DNA of 64,000 bases from [Pasteurella] mairii (GCA_900454475.1 UGSS01000002.1:496001-560000); one strand, 5' to 3'. Shown: positions 18,120 through 28,085, counted from the first letter of the stretch. Made by a program: numbers and translations. The notes: generated from the sequence alone by a model not told the origin.

Positions 18120-19472
18120 TTATTCAAACAAGGATTTATGCAACGCTCTGACCACTTCATCAGCTTGTTGGCTGTGAACCAGCATACAGATATTATTTGT
18201 GCTGGCGCCATAGCTTATCATGCGGATATTGTATGGTTCTAACGTGTCAAAAATACGTCTGGCAACACCGGCACTAATGTGCAAATCATTGCCGACCAAT
18301 GCGACAAGAGAAAGTCCGGTATCGACTTTTACGCTGGACATTTCGCTTAATTCCGCTAATAAATCGCTGGAAGGCAAATCTGCACCGGATGAAGCGGAGC
18401 CAGTTTTGTCGAGTGTTAAGGCGACGCTGACTTCTGATGTCGTGATGGTATCGACGGAGATTTTGTGTTTGGCTAAGATGGCAAACACGTTTGCTAAAAA
18501 TCCTTGTGCGTGCAGCATACTTAAGCTAGAAAGGGTGAGCAAGGTTTGGTCACGACGTAAGGCAATCGCGCGGAAAGTTGGGCGAGGTTGTGGATCGCGA
18601 GTAACCCAAGTGCCACCATCTTGTGGCGCTTTGCTTGAACCGACAAATACCGGAATATTGCTGCGAACTGCTGGAAGCAAAGTTGCAGGATGTAATACTT
18701 TAGCGCCAAAGGTTGCCATTTCGGCGGCTTCGGCAAAGCTCATGGTATCAATGCGTTGGGCGGCAGGAACGATGCGGGGATCGGTGGTGTAAATACCCGC
18801 TACGTCTGTCCAAATTAATACATCTTTGGCGTTTAATACTTCGGCTAAAAGTGCAGCAGAATAGTCGCTGCCGCCGCGCCCTAATGTTGTGGTTTTGCCG
18901 CTTGGTTCACGTCCGATAAAACCTTGGGTGATCACTAATTCACCACGATCAATTAACGGTTTTAAGATCAAATCGCTATTTTTTTGCGTTTGTTCATCAT
19001 TTGGTGCGGCTTTACCGAAATTGCTGTTGGTTGCCACCACAGTACGTACATCCACCCAAGTTGCATTGGTATTTAATTCGCGCAATACTTGCACAAAAAT
19101 TAAGGTGGACATCATTTCGCCTTGGCTGATTAATTCGTCAGTAAGTGCGGTCGAGTTTGCCAAACTTGCTGCTTCAGCTAAAGATTCAATGTGTTTTAGA
19201 ATTTGCTCTATTTTGTTTCGGACTTGGGAGGCGTCTTTAAGTTCCTCTAAAATATTTTCTTGAATTTGTCGAACTTCTTTGATTAATTTATTCCGCTCGG
19301 TTGCCTCACAACCTTTCGCCAATGTTACTAATAAATTGGTGACACCAGCAGAGGCAGATAGGACTACGACGCGTGTATTGGGATCGGCGATAACGATATT
19401 GGCACAAGCGGTCATTGCGGCATGATTGGCGACACTGGTCCCGCCGAATTTAGCAACTGAAAAATGAGACAT
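18120..19472 (-). CDS. lysC: Lysine-sensitive aspartokinase (aspartokinase III type)
   Basis: Aspartokinase phosphorylates aspartate, the first step toward lysine, diaminopimelate, threonine and methionine. The 450 residues are the monofunctional LysC type: kinase domain (about 1-290) with V-A-K-F-G-G-T-S-V at the start and G-R-G-G-S-D-Y-S-A near 208, then two ACT domains (about 300-450). No homoserine dehydrogenase domain is fused. I looked for a lysine riboswitch in the upstream 200 bases and saw none. A decamer tandem array begins about 210 bases upstream. Confidence 0.95.
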   Translation of the reverse strand: MSHFSVAKFGGTSVANHAAMTACANIVIADPNTRVVVLSASAGVTNLLVTLAKGCEATERNKLIKEVRQIQENILEELKDASQVRNKIEQILKHIESLAEAASLANSTALTDELISQGEMMSTLIFVQVLRELNTNATWVDVRTVVATNSNFGKAAPNDEQTQKNSDLILKPLIDRGELVITQGFIGREPSGKTTTLGRGGSDYSAALLAEVLNAKDVLIWTDVAGIYTTDPRIVPAAQRIDTMSFAEAAEMATFGAKVLHPATLLPAVRSNIPVFVGSSKAPQDGGTWVTRDPQPRPTFRAIALRRDQTLLTLSSLSMLHAQGFLANVFAILAKHKISVDTITTSEVSVALTLDKTGSASSGADLPSSDLLAELSEMSSVKVDTGLSLVALVGNDLHISAGVARRIFDTLEPYNIRMISYGASTNNICMLVHSQQADEVVRALHKSLFE

Positions 19473-19685
19473 GATAAATTTTCCTTATTGGTTAATAAAA
19501 TATTGTGTTTACTATATAACATAACGCTAATAGAATTGGCGATTTTTAAATAAATTTCAGTAAAAATCAAGTATTGATCTCAGGAGCATTTTCTTACCAA
19601 AGTCAATTCGGCGTCTTAATTTTGGCTAAGTGATTTTTAATATAATTTGTTGTTGAGAATCATGAGGCTTAGTGTTACTATCCTG

Positions 19686-19895
19686 TCGGTCGGCTTCGGT
19701 CGGCTTCGGTCGGCTTCGGTCGGCTTCGGTCGGCTTCGGTCGGCTTCGGTCGGCTTCGGTCGGCTTCGGTCGGCTTCGGTCGGCTTCGGTCGGCTTCGGT
19801 CGGCTTCGGTCGGCTTCGGTCGGCTTCGGTCGGCTTCGGTCGGCTTCGGTCGGCTTCGGTCGGCTTCGGTCGGCTTCGGTCGGCTTCGGTCGGCT
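19686..19895. repeat. Tandem array of about 21 copies of a 10-bp unit
   Basis: The unit CGGCTTCGGT is repeated 20 times without a single mismatch at 19691-19890, with partial copies TCGGT before and CGGCT after. The unit is G+C-rich in an A+T-rich intergenic region. Ten is not a multiple of three, so translation repeats every 30 bases, and the array is free of stops in all six frames; it encodes repeats such as A-D-R-S-R-P-K-P-T-E on the minus strand. Perfect identity implies recent expansion and likely copy-number variation between strains. Confidence 0.97.
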
Positions 19896-19973
19896 GAGAT
19901 GCTGAAATCTGAATAGTCATATGTGAAGGTTTCCAAACCGTAACGCTACTTTCTCTTTTCAGTTAGGATAGGG

Positions 19974-20026
19974 TTTTATAGAAATGAACAAGGGACTATC
20001 TTGGAGTGACTTATTTTTCTATAAAA
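19974..20026. repeat. Separated 11-bp perfect inverted repeat
   Basis: TTTTATAGAAA (19974-19984) and TTTCTATAAAA (20016-20026) are exact reverse complements 31 bases apart, upstream of the amidohydrolase gene. It may be an operator pair or a weak RNA stem; no T-run follows the second arm. Confidence 0.5.
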
Positions 20027-20077
20027 AGTGTTTCATCGTCTATTTTTACTAAATAGATGTGTATGAGAGGTATAAAA

Positions 20078-21253
20078 ATGGCAGATAAAAATCTTATTGA
20101 TAAATTATCATCCTCTGTTGATGAGTTTGTTCAAATACGTAGAGATATTCATTCTCGTCCAGAAGTTGGGTTTGAAGAAAAAAATACCAGTGAATTAGTT
20201 GCCAAAAAACTCACAGAGTGGGGATACAGTGTTCATACCGGTTTAGCTAAAACCGGAGTAGTTGGTACTCTTAAGTGTGGAAACAGTGATAAAGTGATTG
20301 GATTAAGAGCGGATCTTGATGCGTTGCCTATTATTGAACAAAGCGGAAAACCTTGGAGTAGCCAAAACCATGGAGTATTTCATGGCTGTGGGCACGATGG
20401 GCATACTGCAATGTTACTTTGTGCCGCTAAATATTTAGCAGAGACAAAAAACTTTGATGGAACTTTGCATGTTATTTTTCAGCCAGCCGAAGAAACCCTG
20501 TATGGTGGTCGTCAAATGATCGATGACGGTCTTTTTGAACTCTTCCCATGTGATAAAATCTTTGGATTACATAATATACCTGGTTTGAGAGAGGGGGAGT
20601 TTTATTGTCGTGCGGGCTCAATGATGGCTTCTTCTGACACTATCCATATTCATATTCATGGTGTGGGAGCGCATGGAGCGATGCCGGAAAAAGGGATAGA
20701 TGCGACTTTAGTTGCTTGTCATATTGGTATTGCGTTACAAAGTATCGTATCTCGTAATGTTCCTCCATTGGAACCAGCGGTTGTTACTATCGGTTGTATT
20801 CAATCTGGCGAAGCACCTAATGTAGTTAATGACACCGCGTTAATGAAATTGAGCGTTCGTACCTTAGATAAGGAAACGAGAGAGTTAGTTGTTCGTCGAA
20901 TTCATGACATTGCATTAGCACAAGCAGAATCATTTGGTGCTAAAGCGGAATTGGAATTCATAAATAGTAGCCCTGTTTTAGTTAATGGTGAAGAAGCGAC
21001 GGAATTTGCCATGAAAACTGCGGCAGCTTTAGTTGGTGAAGATAAAGTACATGTTGCTACTCCGTTAATTGCGAGTGAGGATTTTGCTTTCATGTTAGAA
21101 GCACATCCTGATGGTTGTTATATGATGCTTGGTAGTGGAGATGAACCGGGATATTGTAATCTTCATAATCCAAAATATGATTTTAATGATGCAATAATTG
21201 CAAACGGTGCGGCTTATTGGGTCAAATTGGTTGAAACGTATTTAGATAATTGA
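20078..21253 (+). CDS. M20-family amidohydrolase (HipO/N-acyl amino acid hydrolase-like)
   Basis: A zinc or manganese amidohydrolase of 391 residues from the M20D group, which includes hippurate hydrolase, N-acetyl-diaminopimelate deacetylase and indole-acetyl amino acid hydrolases. Metal-binding blocks are F-H-G-C-G-H-D-G-H-T-A-M-L (near 94-106) and Q-P-A-E-E-T; the dimerisation block H-G-A-M-P-E-K-G-I-D-A lies near 200. The start chosen is ATG 20078, 7 bases after GAGAGG. The substrate cannot be read. It is followed by a TRIC-type channel gene in the same direction. Its A+T-rich codon use differs somewhat from the neighbouring lysC and proA, which could mean later arrival. Confidence 0.85.
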   Translation: MADKNLIDKLSSSVDEFVQIRRDIHSRPEVGFEEKNTSELVAKKLTEWGYSVHTGLAKTGVVGTLKCGNSDKVIGLRADLDALPIIEQSGKPWSSQNHGVFHGCGHDGHTAMLLCAAKYLAETKNFDGTLHVIFQPAEETLYGGRQMIDDGLFELFPCDKIFGLHNIPGLREGEFYCRAGSMMASSDTIHIHIHGVGAHGAMPEKGIDATLVACHIGIALQSIVSRNVPPLEPAVVTIGCIQSGEAPNVVNDTALMKLSVRTLDKETRELVVRRIHDIALAQAESFGAKAELEFINSSPVLVNGEEATEFAMKTAAALVGEDKVHVATPLIASEDFAFMLEAHPDGCYMMLGSGDEPGYCNLHNPKYDFNDAIIANGAAYWVKLVETYLDN

Positions 21254-21258
21254 GATAA

Positions 21259-21281
21259 TCCCTAGCCTTTTTAGGCTAGGG
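21259..21281 (+). terminator. Stem-loop between amidohydrolase and TRIC-type gene
   Basis: CCTAGCC and GGCTAGG pair across a short T-rich loop. CTAGGGAG is then repeated directly downstream. There is no clean T-run after the stem, so it may reduce rather than stop read-through into the next gene, or serve as an mRNA end. Confidence 0.45.
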
Positions 21282-21302
21282 AGCTAGGGAGCAAGGGTTG
21301 TT

Positions 21303-21920
21303 ATGTCATCTTTATTTAGTTTCATTGATCTTCTCGGTACGTTTATTTTTGCTTTGAGTGGTGCTGTTGCTGGAGTAAAAAAAGGCTTTGATCTATTTGG
21401 TATTTTCGTCGTTTCGGCGGTGACTGCTGTTGGTGGAGGCGTGATTAGGGACTTATGTTTGTCTGCAACACCTCCTGTCGGATTGGAAAATATTGAATAT
21501 TTAGGCACTATTATTTTAGCTATTATATGCGTATCTTGTTTTCAGAAAAAAATACTGTCACTTTCTGGGCTGAGTAATTTTTTAGATGCCATTGGGTTAG
21601 GCTTTTTTGCTGCTTTTGGGGCAAATAAAACTTGGCACATGACGGGAAGTATTCAGTTAGCGATTATTTTAGGGTGTATTACAGCAGTAGGTGGCGGTTG
21701 TATCAGAGATGTGTTGACAGGGAGACCGCCGTTGATTTTTCAGGCTGAAATTTATGCCAGTGCAGCTATTGTTGGGGCATTAATAGAACTGTTGGGTTCT
21801 ACAGGGGTGATCCCTCCCTTACTTAGCCCGTGGCTCGCTATCATTGCCTGTATCGTCATCCGAATGTTATCAATAAAATACAATCTAAAATTACCATTTA
21901 TTAATAATAAATGTTTTTAA
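21303..21920 (+). CDS. TRIC-family (UPF0126) cation channel-like membrane protein
   Basis: The 205 residues form seven predicted membrane segments in two similar halves, each with the family hallmark G-x-G-G-x-x-R-D: A-V-G-G-G-V-I-R-D near 43-51 and A-V-G-G-G-C-I-R-D near 129-137. Bacterial TRIC proteins are trimeric potassium or sodium channels in solved structures; the physiological role is unclear. A second, divergent member lies at 23176-23859. It ends four bases inside the end of the convergent proA gene. Confidence 0.88.
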   Translation: MSSLFSFIDLLGTFIFALSGAVAGVKKGFDLFGIFVVSAVTAVGGGVIRDLCLSATPPVGLENIEYLGTIILAIICVSCFQKKILSLSGLSNFLDAIGLGFFAAFGANKTWHMTGSIQLAIILGCITAVGGGCIRDVLTGRPPLIFQAEIYASAAIVGALIELLGSTGVIPPLLSPWLAIIACIVIRMLSIKYNLKLPFINNKCF

Positions 21921-23179
21921 TTTCTGATCGTATAATCACCACAACATACCCATTTATAAGTTGTCAGTGCTTCCAGTCCCATAGGTCCACGCGCGTGTAA
22001 TTTCTGGGTACTGACAGCGACTTCTGCGCCCAATCCGAATTGTCCGCCATCAGTAAAACGTGTACTGGCGTTGACATAAACCGCCGCCGCATCTACTTGA
22101 GCGACAAATTGATGGGCGAGAGATTGGGATGCAGTCAGGATGGCTTCCGAATGTTGGCTGCCATATTCGCGGATATGATCGATTGCTTGCGCCATATTCT
22201 CAACGACAACCACATTTAAATCAAAGGATAGCCATTCGTTACGTAACTCTTGATCTTGCACCGGATAAACTTCAGCAGAAGCCCGTTGTAAGACGGAAAG
22301 TGCGGTTGGATCAGCATGAAATTTAACTTTTTTCGCGGCAAGATGACGGGCAAGTTTTGGTAGAAAATCGGCAGCAATGCTTTTTTGTACTAATAAGGTT
22401 TCCAGCGTATTACACGTACTTGGACGTTGGGTTTTCGCATTTTCAATAACGCCTAAGGCTTTGTCTTGATCGGCGCTTTCTTCTACGAATACATGACAAA
22501 CGCCGATGCCACCAACGATAACCGGGATGGTGGAATGCTGTTTACAAAATTCATGCAAACCGGCGCCACCACGCGGAATAATCATATCTACATAGCGATC
22601 GAGTTTGAGCAATTCCATCACTAAAGCTCGATCTGGCGAGTTAATTGCCTGAACCGCGTATTTCGGTAAATGTGCTTGTTCAAGGGCATATTGGATCACC
22701 TCAATTAACGCTTGGTTGGAATATTGCGTTTCTTTTCCACCGCGTAAAATCACCGCATTGCCGGTTTTTAAACATAAACTGGCAACATCAATGGTGACGT
22801 TTGGACGGGATTCATAAATAGTACCGATAACGCCGAGCGGTGTACGTACGCGTTCAATTTTCAGTCCACTATCTAAAATGCCACCATCAATAATTTTTCC
22901 AACTGGGTCAGCAAGCGAAATAATATGGCGCACATCATTGGCAATGGCGCAAAGTCGCGCTTTGGTGAGCAGCAGGCGATCAATAATCGCCTCACTTAAC
23001 CCATTTTGTTTTGCTAAGGCGATATCTTTGGTATTTTCATTGAGGATTTTTTCACTTTGCGCTTCCAATTGATCAGCAATGATCGCTAATGCATGATTTT
23101 TTTCTTGGTTCGACAATTGGGACAGAGTAAATGCTGCTTGTTTGGCTTGTTTGCCCATTTCCACTAAATTGATGCTCAT
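21917..23179 (-). CDS. proA: Gamma-glutamyl phosphate reductase
   Basis: ProA reduces gamma-glutamyl phosphate to glutamate semialdehyde in proline synthesis. The 420 residues fit the family: an aldehyde-dehydrogenase-like fold, with the nucleophilic cysteine in [10 protein letters not shown] near 262 and blocks [14 protein letters not shown] near 115 and [12 protein letters not shown] near 380. Its ATG overlaps the last codons of the TRIC-type gene upstream, so the two are translationally coupled. proB is not in the window. Confidence 0.97.
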   Translation of the reverse strand: MSINLVEMGKQAKQAAFTLSQLSNQEKNHALAIIADQLEAQSEKILNENTKDIALAKQNGLSEAIIDRLLLTKARLCAIANDVRHIISLADPVGKIIDGGILDSGLKIERVRTPLGVIGTIYESRPNVTIDVASLCLKTGNAVILRGGKETQYSNQALIEVIQYALEQAHLPKYAVQAINSPDRALVMELLKLDRYVDMIIPRGGAGLHEFCKQHSTIPVIVGGIGVCHVFVEESADQDKALGVIENAKTQRPSTCNTLETLLVQKSIAADFLPKLARHLAAKKVKFHADPTALSVLQRASAEVYPVQDQELRNEWLSFDLNVVVVENMAQAIDHIREYGSQHSEAILTASQSLAHQFVAQVDAAAVYVNASTRFTDGGQFGLGAEVAVSTQKLHARGPMGLEALTTYKWVCCGDYTIRN

Positions 23180-23859
23180 TTTTTATCCTTATCTGTTTTT
23201 TGTCGGTGATTTATTGTCATGCTTGCTTTTTTTATATCATCTTCTTGATAATCAAATATTGGTAGCCCCCATTCGAAATGAATTGCTAGTAAACGTATAG
23301 TAAATCCGCAAGCTAAAGTAGTAATAATAACAATATTTTGATTGATTTGTAAGCGTTGTAATTCAACATAGATAGCGGTTGCAAGGAGCGCAATGCTGGC
23401 ATAAAGCTCTTTCTGGAATACTAACGGGATATGGTTACAGAAAATATCACGTAAAACGCCACCGAACGCTCCAGTGACAATGGCAGCAATGCTGGCAACG
23501 ATGAAACCGTGACCCATATCCAGTGCAATTTGCGCACCAATGATAGAAAATACAATTAATCCAAGGGCATCTAATATGAGAAAAACCTTATGAAAATAAC
23601 GCATAGGTCGTTTTATTAATGGAGTGATAAATACAGTTAATATAGCTGCTGTTGCTACGATTAAAAAATAATGTGGATTTTTTACCCAGCCTAAAGGGTA
23701 ATGCCCTAATAAAATATCGCGTATGGTTCCTCCGCCGATTGCCGTCATTGAGGCGATAATGACCACGCCGAAAATATCCATTTTTTCTTTTCCGGCAGCA
23801 AGGGCGCCGGTAATTGCTTCGGCAGTAATACCAATAATATACAGTATGCCTAGTAACAT
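23176..23859 (-). CDS. TRIC-family (UPF0126/YadS-type) membrane protein
   Basis: A 227-residue membrane protein with seven predicted segments and both halves of the family signature: A-I-G-G-G-T-I-R-D near 41-49 and A-F-G-G-V-L-R-D near 129-137. It differs clearly from the other member at 21303-21920. The stop region overlaps the proA start by four bases, giving an operon with proA. The C-terminus ends in a lysine-rich tail. The link to proline synthesis may be only positional. Confidence 0.9.
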   Translation of the reverse strand: MLLGILYIIGITAEAITGALAAGKEKMDIFGVVIIASMTAIGGGTIRDILLGHYPLGWVKNPHYFLIVATAAILTVFITPLIKRPMRYFHKVFLILDALGLIVFSIIGAQIALDMGHGFIVASIAAIVTGAFGGVLRDIFCNHIPLVFQKELYASIALLATAIYVELQRLQINQNIVIITTLACGFTIRLLAIHFEWGLPIFDYQEDDIKKASMTINHRQKTDKDKK

Positions 23860-23992
23860 AATTTATTTCCAAAAAAGAGGTTTTAGGTAGATATTTTAGT
23901 GGGGAACGAGATAAAATGCCATAAACAATATTCATTTTGACCGCACTTTTAAATTTTTGCATAATGATAGCCAATTTTGTTTAACTTTTTTT

Positions 23993-24811
23993 ATGATGAC
24001 TATGCCGCAGACACAATCCAACACAAAACATATTTTTATCTCTTTATTTTTTATCGTTATTTTACTGGTAATGGATTTCTTTACCTTATCCTTACAACCA
24101 CAAGCTAAAGCCATTTCGCATTTAAGTGTTGGGGTGTTATTTGCGCAACTAGTCGCATTTTTAGTGTTCAGTCAGGGACAAATTTGCAATGGACAACGTT
24201 TACGCTTAATTAAGGTAAACTTATATTTGTTGCTATATTGGGGAATTTGGCTGTTTATTAGCCTCTTTTCTAATTACCATTATGTGATTACCGATTTAGT
24301 CAGCCTATGTGGGATTGCTGGGTGTTTAGCCGCTTGGTTTCAGCCGCAAGATCCGCAAATGCGTAAGTCCATTTTAATTTTGGGCGCCTTGTTATCGGGG
24401 CTTGGGATCATTTGCTATTTCTTGATGTTTATGGATTTATCTTGGCATTTTTTCCCGCAATATAATCTTTTTGCGCAATTATTGATGGGCGTGATTTTAG
24501 CAAATATGTTATTGGTAATTTCGCGTAACCGTCTGCAAGGATTGATTGCCTTGTTGCCATTAGTGATGCTGATTTTCTTATTGCTAAATGCGATAGCGGT
24601 ATTCGGTTTTATGGCTTATGCGTATTCAAGCGCGGTCACTTTTGCCAATGAATTTGCCCTTGGACTATATTTTGTGTTGCACTTGGTGATTGTGGCAATT
24701 ATTGCGCTACATATTTTCCGCAAATGGACGCTATCTTATAATACATTGATGATTCTACTTTTATTAACTGCCAGCCTGCCACTGTGGGTCAGTTTTGCTT
24801 ATATTGCATAA
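23993..24811 (+). CDS. Uncharacterised polytopic membrane protein
   Basis: I do not recognise this family. The protein is about 272 residues with roughly nine hydrophobic segments spread over its whole length, and short polar loops (for example near P-Q-D-P-Q-M-R-K). No catalytic motif, metal-binding pattern or ATPase signature is visible. The frame extends upstream to 23957, but the cluster of Met codons at 23993, 23996 and 24002 is a likelier start; none has a clear ribosome site. It is a single-gene unit closed by a bidirectional terminator shared with suhB. A Pasteurellaceae-restricted inner-membrane protein is the most that can be said. Confidence 0.7.
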   Translation: MMTMPQTQSNTKHIFISLFFIVILLVMDFFTLSLQPQAKAISHLSVGVLFAQLVAFLVFSQGQICNGQRLRLIKVNLYLLLYWGIWLFISLFSNYHYVITDLVSLCGIAGCLAAWFQPQDPQMRKSILILGALLSGLGIICYFLMFMDLSWHFFPQYNLFAQLLMGVILANMLLVISRNRLQGLIALLPLVMLIFLLLNAIAVFGFMAYAYSSAVTFANEFALGLYFVLHLVIVAIIALHIFRKWTLSYNTLMILLLLTASLPLWVSFAYIA

Positions 24812-24820
24812 GGTTGCAAT

Positions 24821-24850
24821 AAAAAGCGGAAGAGGTTACTTCCGCTTTTT
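24821..24850. terminator. Bidirectional terminator
   Basis: AAAAAGCGGAAG (24821-24832) and CTTCCGCTTTTT (24839-24850) form a 12-bp stem with A and T flanks, between two convergent genes. Confidence 0.88.
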
Positions 24851-24869
24851 GTTATTCATTGAAATAGTC

Positions 24870-25667
24870 TTATAGTTTACCATCAATGCAAGGCTGGATT
24901 TTAGCTAAAATTTCTTTGACGATGCGAGCTGGTGCGGCAACAATATGACCGTCGGTGAGGTAGTTGTGACCAGCATGGTAATCGCAAACCAATCCGCCCG
25001 CTTCACGCACGATTAAATCACCGGCAGCAACGTCCCAAGCTTTCACACCAAATTCAAAGTACCCATCCACACGACCAGCGGCAACGTAACATAAATCCAA
25101 TGCGGCAGAGCCAGTACGACGGAAATCAGCGACTTCGGAAAGCAAATTACTCATCATAGCAAGTTGCATTGGTATTAATGATGTTTTCTTAAATGGAAAA
25201 CCAGTAGCCAGTACGGTGCCGGCTAATTCGCGTTTGCTGTCAACGCGCAAGCGGACTTCATTAAGTTTAGCACCTTCGCCACGTACTGCGGTAAATAGTT
25301 CATTGCGGATCGGATCGTAAACTACGCCCACCTCGGTACGACCTTTGACACGAATAGCAATAGACACAGAGAAATGTGGTAAACCTTTAACAAAGTTGGT
25401 GGTACCATCTAGCGGATCAATGACCCATTGTACATCACTGTCTTTCCCTTCTAGTGCACCGCTTTCTTCGGTAATAATTGTGTGATCCGGATATGACTTT
25501 TGGATAATTTCGATAATTGCCGCTTCAGAGGCTTTATCAATATTTGTCACATAGTCATTCGGACTTTTTGTAAATGTTTGCACTGTATCGCGACGTTCAT
25601 ACCCTTGAGCAATCACATTACCCGCTTTTCGCGCCGCACGAATAGCGATATTTAACATTGGATTCAT
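24870..25667 (-). CDS. suhB: Inositol-1-monophosphatase SuhB
   Basis: SuhB is a magnesium-dependent inositol monophosphatase that in enterobacteria also joins the rRNA antitermination complex. The 265 residues contain the metal-binding motifs E-E-S-G (near 67), D-P-L-D-G-T-T-N-F (near 84-92) and W-D-V-A-A-G-D-L-I near 213. Length is typical. It stands alone on the minus strand between two terminators. Confidence 0.96.
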   Translation of the reverse strand: MNPMLNIAIRAARKAGNVIAQGYERRDTVQTFTKSPNDYVTNIDKASEAAIIEIIQKSYPDHTIITEESGALEGKDSDVQWVIDPLDGTTNFVKGLPHFSVSIAIRVKGRTEVGVVYDPIRNELFTAVRGEGAKLNEVRLRVDSKRELAGTVLATGFPFKKTSLIPMQLAMMSNLLSEVADFRRTGSAALDLCYVAAGRVDGYFEFGVKAWDVAAGDLIVREAGGLVCDYHAGHNYLTDGHIVAAPARIVKEILAKIQPCIDGKL

Positions 25668-25802
25668 ATTTTCACCAGATTTTAAAGAACGGATTAAGAG
25701 TTGTGATTATAGGAAATTTTGTCTCAGATTGCAAAGAGGAAATCGTGCTTTTTCCTTTTGCTGACAGGGAGATGGGAGAAAATGATTACGCATGCTGGAT
25801 AG

Positions 25803-25842
25803 ATAAAAAAGTAGGAAAGTGCGCGTCATTGCGCGACTTTCC
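25803..25842 (-). terminator. Terminator after acs
   Basis: GGAAAGT-G-CGCG (25814-25825) pairs with CGCG-ACTTTCC (25832-25842) with one bulged base; on the minus strand a T-rich tract follows. It resembles a partial uptake-sequence pair in which the sequence has drifted. Confidence 0.7.
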
Positions 25843-25862
25843 CGATTTGTTGTGAGTGAAAA

Positions 25863-27812
25863 TTACACAATTTGTTGTTGCAATTGCCCAATAATTTGTG
25901 GGTTTTCTAAGGTAGAAATATCTTGCGTAATTAATTCGTTTTTCGCAATGGAACGTAATAAACGACGCATGATTTTACCCGAGCGAGTTTTGGGCAGGTT
26001 TTCTGCAAAGCGAATATCTTCTGGACGGGCGATTTTGCCGATTTGATTGGAAACCCAAATTTTTAATTCTTCAGCAAGGGCTTTGGCCTCTTCACCTTCC
26101 GGCCGATAGCCTTTAACCACCACAAACGCCATCACGGATTCGCCTTTCACTTCATCCGGTTTACCAACCACTGCTGCTTCAACCACTTGTTCGTGCGAAA
26201 CTAATGATGATTCAATTTCGGCAGTACCGAGGCGGTGACCAGAGACGTTTAATACGTCATCTAAACGACCTAAAATCCAGAAATAACCATCTTTATCGCG
26301 TAATGCCGAGTCGCCGGCGACATAGTATTTACCATGATATTCTTCTGGGAAATAGGTTTTTTTATAGCGCTCCGGATCGCCCCAAATTGTTCGTAACATG
26401 GATGGGTAAGGACGTTTGATGACCAACGTGCCGGCTTCTTCTTCCTCACATTTTTTACCTTGCTCATTCACCACATCCGCCATAATACCTGGTAATGGCA
26501 GGGTGCAGGAGCCAGGCTTGGTTGCAATAACCCCCGGAATCGGCGCCAGCATAATTGATCCGGTTTCTGTTTGCCACCACGTATCCACGATTGGACATTT
26601 TCCTTTACCGACCACTTCATGGAACCACATCCATGCTGATGGGTTAATAGGTTCGCCAACACTGCCTAGTAAGCGCAGGGAAGATAGGTCGTATTTATTA
26701 GGTACTTGTTCGCCCACGCGGGTTAAGGAACGGATTAAGGTAGGTGAGGTATAAAAAACAGTGACTTTGTGACGTTGAATCATACGCCAAATTCGTCCGA
26801 CGTCAGGATAACTTGGGACACCTTCATAGATCAATTGTGTAGCGCCATTGGCAAGCGGTCCGTAGCAAATATAAGAATGTCCGGTTACCCAGCCCACATC
26901 AGCAGTACACCAGTAAATATCGCTATTTTTATGATCAAATACCGTGCGGAAAGAATTCATGGCGCCTAATAAATAACCGGCAGTGCTGTGAACCACGCCT
27001 TTGGGTTTGCCGGTAGAACCGGAGGTATACAAAATAAAGAGGGGATCTTCGGCATTCATCCATTCTGGTTCACAAAAGGCAGGTTGGTTTTTAGATAGTT
27101 CATTCCACCATAAATCACGTCCTTTTTTCCAAGGAGTATCAATATTAACGCGATGGTAAACCACCACATTTTCTACGGATTTACAGCCAATCTCCAAGGC
27201 TTCGTCAACGGTTTCTTTTAATGGAATAATTTTTCCGCCACGTAATCCCGCATTGGCGGTGATGACAATTTTGGCTTCCGCATCTTCAATACGATCGCGT
27301 AATGCACCGGCAGAAAAACCGCCGAAAACAACGGAATGGATTGCGCCAATTCGCGCGCAGGCTTGCATGGCTACAATCGCTTCGGCAATCATAGGTAAAT
27401 AAATAATAACTCGATCGCCTTTTTTTACGCCAAGTTCACGCAAGGCGTTACCAAAGCGACAAACACGGTTATGGAGTTGCGCATAGGTGAATTGTGAGAC
27501 CTGACCAAAATCGGACTCAAAAATCAGTGCTAGTTTATCGCTTTTATCTGGTAAGTGGCGATCTAAGCAATTGTAGGAGACGTTTAATGTGCCGTCGGTA
27601 AACCATTTATAAAATGGTGGATTGCTATCATCAAAAATTTGCATAAAGGGTTTTTTCCACGTGATCAATTCACGGGCTAAATCGCTCCAATATTGCAAAT
27701 AATCTTTATCGGCAAATTCCCAAAGTGCTTGGTAATTTTCCAATCCTGATATGTTGGCTTGGCGACGAAACTCATCATTGGGTTTAAAAATAACAGAGGT
27801 TGTGTTTTGCAT
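25863..27812 (-). CDS. acs: Acetyl-coenzyme A synthetase
   Basis: Acs activates acetate to acetyl-CoA through an acetyl-AMP intermediate. The 649 residues have the AMP-binding core [11 protein letters not shown] near 264-274, the A8 hinge [13 protein letters not shown] near 517, and the acetylation site lysine in [11 protein letters not shown] near 607. The enzyme is full length. A CRP-like site lies about 100 bases upstream, matching the usual catabolite control of acs. No actP or yjcH follows. Confidence 0.97.
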   Translation of the reverse strand: MQNTTSVIFKPNDEFRRQANISGLENYQALWEFADKDYLQYWSDLARELITWKKPFMQIFDDSNPPFYKWFTDGTLNVSYNCLDRHLPDKSDKLALIFESDFGQVSQFTYAQLHNRVCRFGNALRELGVKKGDRVIIYLPMIAEAIVAMQACARIGAIHSVVFGGFSAGALRDRIEDAEAKIVITANAGLRGGKIIPLKETVDEALEIGCKSVENVVVYHRVNIDTPWKKGRDLWWNELSKNQPAFCEPEWMNAEDPLFILYTSGSTGKPKGVVHSTAGYLLGAMNSFRTVFDHKNSDIYWCTADVGWVTGHSYICYGPLANGATQLIYEGVPSYPDVGRIWRMIQRHKVTVFYTSPTLIRSLTRVGEQVPNKYDLSSLRLLGSVGEPINPSAWMWFHEVVGKGKCPIVDTWWQTETGSIMLAPIPGVIATKPGSCTLPLPGIMADVVNEQGKKCEEEEAGTLVIKRPYPSMLRTIWGDPERYKKTYFPEEYHGKYYVAGDSALRDKDGYFWILGRLDDVLNVSGHRLGTAEIESSLVSHEQVVEAAVVGKPDEVKGESVMAFVVVKGYRPEGEEAKALAEELKIWVSNQIGKIARPEDIRFAENLPKTRSGKIMRRLLRSIAKNELITQDISTLENPQIIGQLQQQIV

Positions 27813-27912
27813 AGCATACTCCTATAAAAGAGAAAATAGGGAATATAAATGGAGTGTCTCTGAAATAATCTAAATGAGATTATAAAATAGATCAATTTTG
27901 TTAATAAAATAT

Positions 27913-27928
27913 TGTGATCTTGTTCGCA
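27913..27928. promoter_or_regulatory. CRP-like binding site
   Basis: TGTGA-TCTTGT-TCGCA differs from the consensus TGTGA-N6-TCACA at one base. It is centred about 108 bases upstream of the acs start, which is a plausible activating position given a leader of tens of bases. Confidence 0.6.
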
Positions 27929-28060
27929 TAATTTTTCTAATTTGTAACAAAATTATGTGCTTTTGTATTGGAAATCTTGATTTATGCGTTGTCAGTGTCT
28001 ATTTTATCGCAATAAATAATGAAAATTGTTGACTAAAAATAGTGGATATTATGATAGAAT

Positions 28061-28085
28061 AACTCCCACTAAATTAGTGGGAGTT
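28061..28085 (+). repeat. Perfect inverted repeat in trmJ leader
   Basis: AACTCCCACT (28061-28070) pairs with AGTGGGAGTT (28076-28085) around a five-base A+T-rich centre; the symmetry extends through the centre. No T-run follows. It may be an operator or a stable mRNA hairpin. Confidence 0.7.

Larger units (their letters stand above)
19473..20077. other. lysC/amidohydrolase intergenic region
   Basis: This 605-base region lies between two divergent genes. It holds the decamer array (19686-19895), a separated 11-bp inverted repeat (19974-19984 with 20016-20026), and A+T-rich flanks. Apart from frames created by the repeats no convincing gene is present. Confidence 0.6.

Noticed and set aside
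19473-19680. Lysine riboswitch upstream of lysC
   Set aside because: I searched the minus strand for the conserved lysine-aptamer segments and found none; the space before the repeat array is also tight.
19686-19895. CRISPR array
   Set aside because: The copies are directly adjacent 10-bp units with no spacers and no cas genes nearby.
19637-19936. Open frames of 77-99 codons on both strands across the decamer array
   Set aside because: All frames are open simply because the repeat contains no stop codon. Most start at TTG and have no convincing ribosome site.
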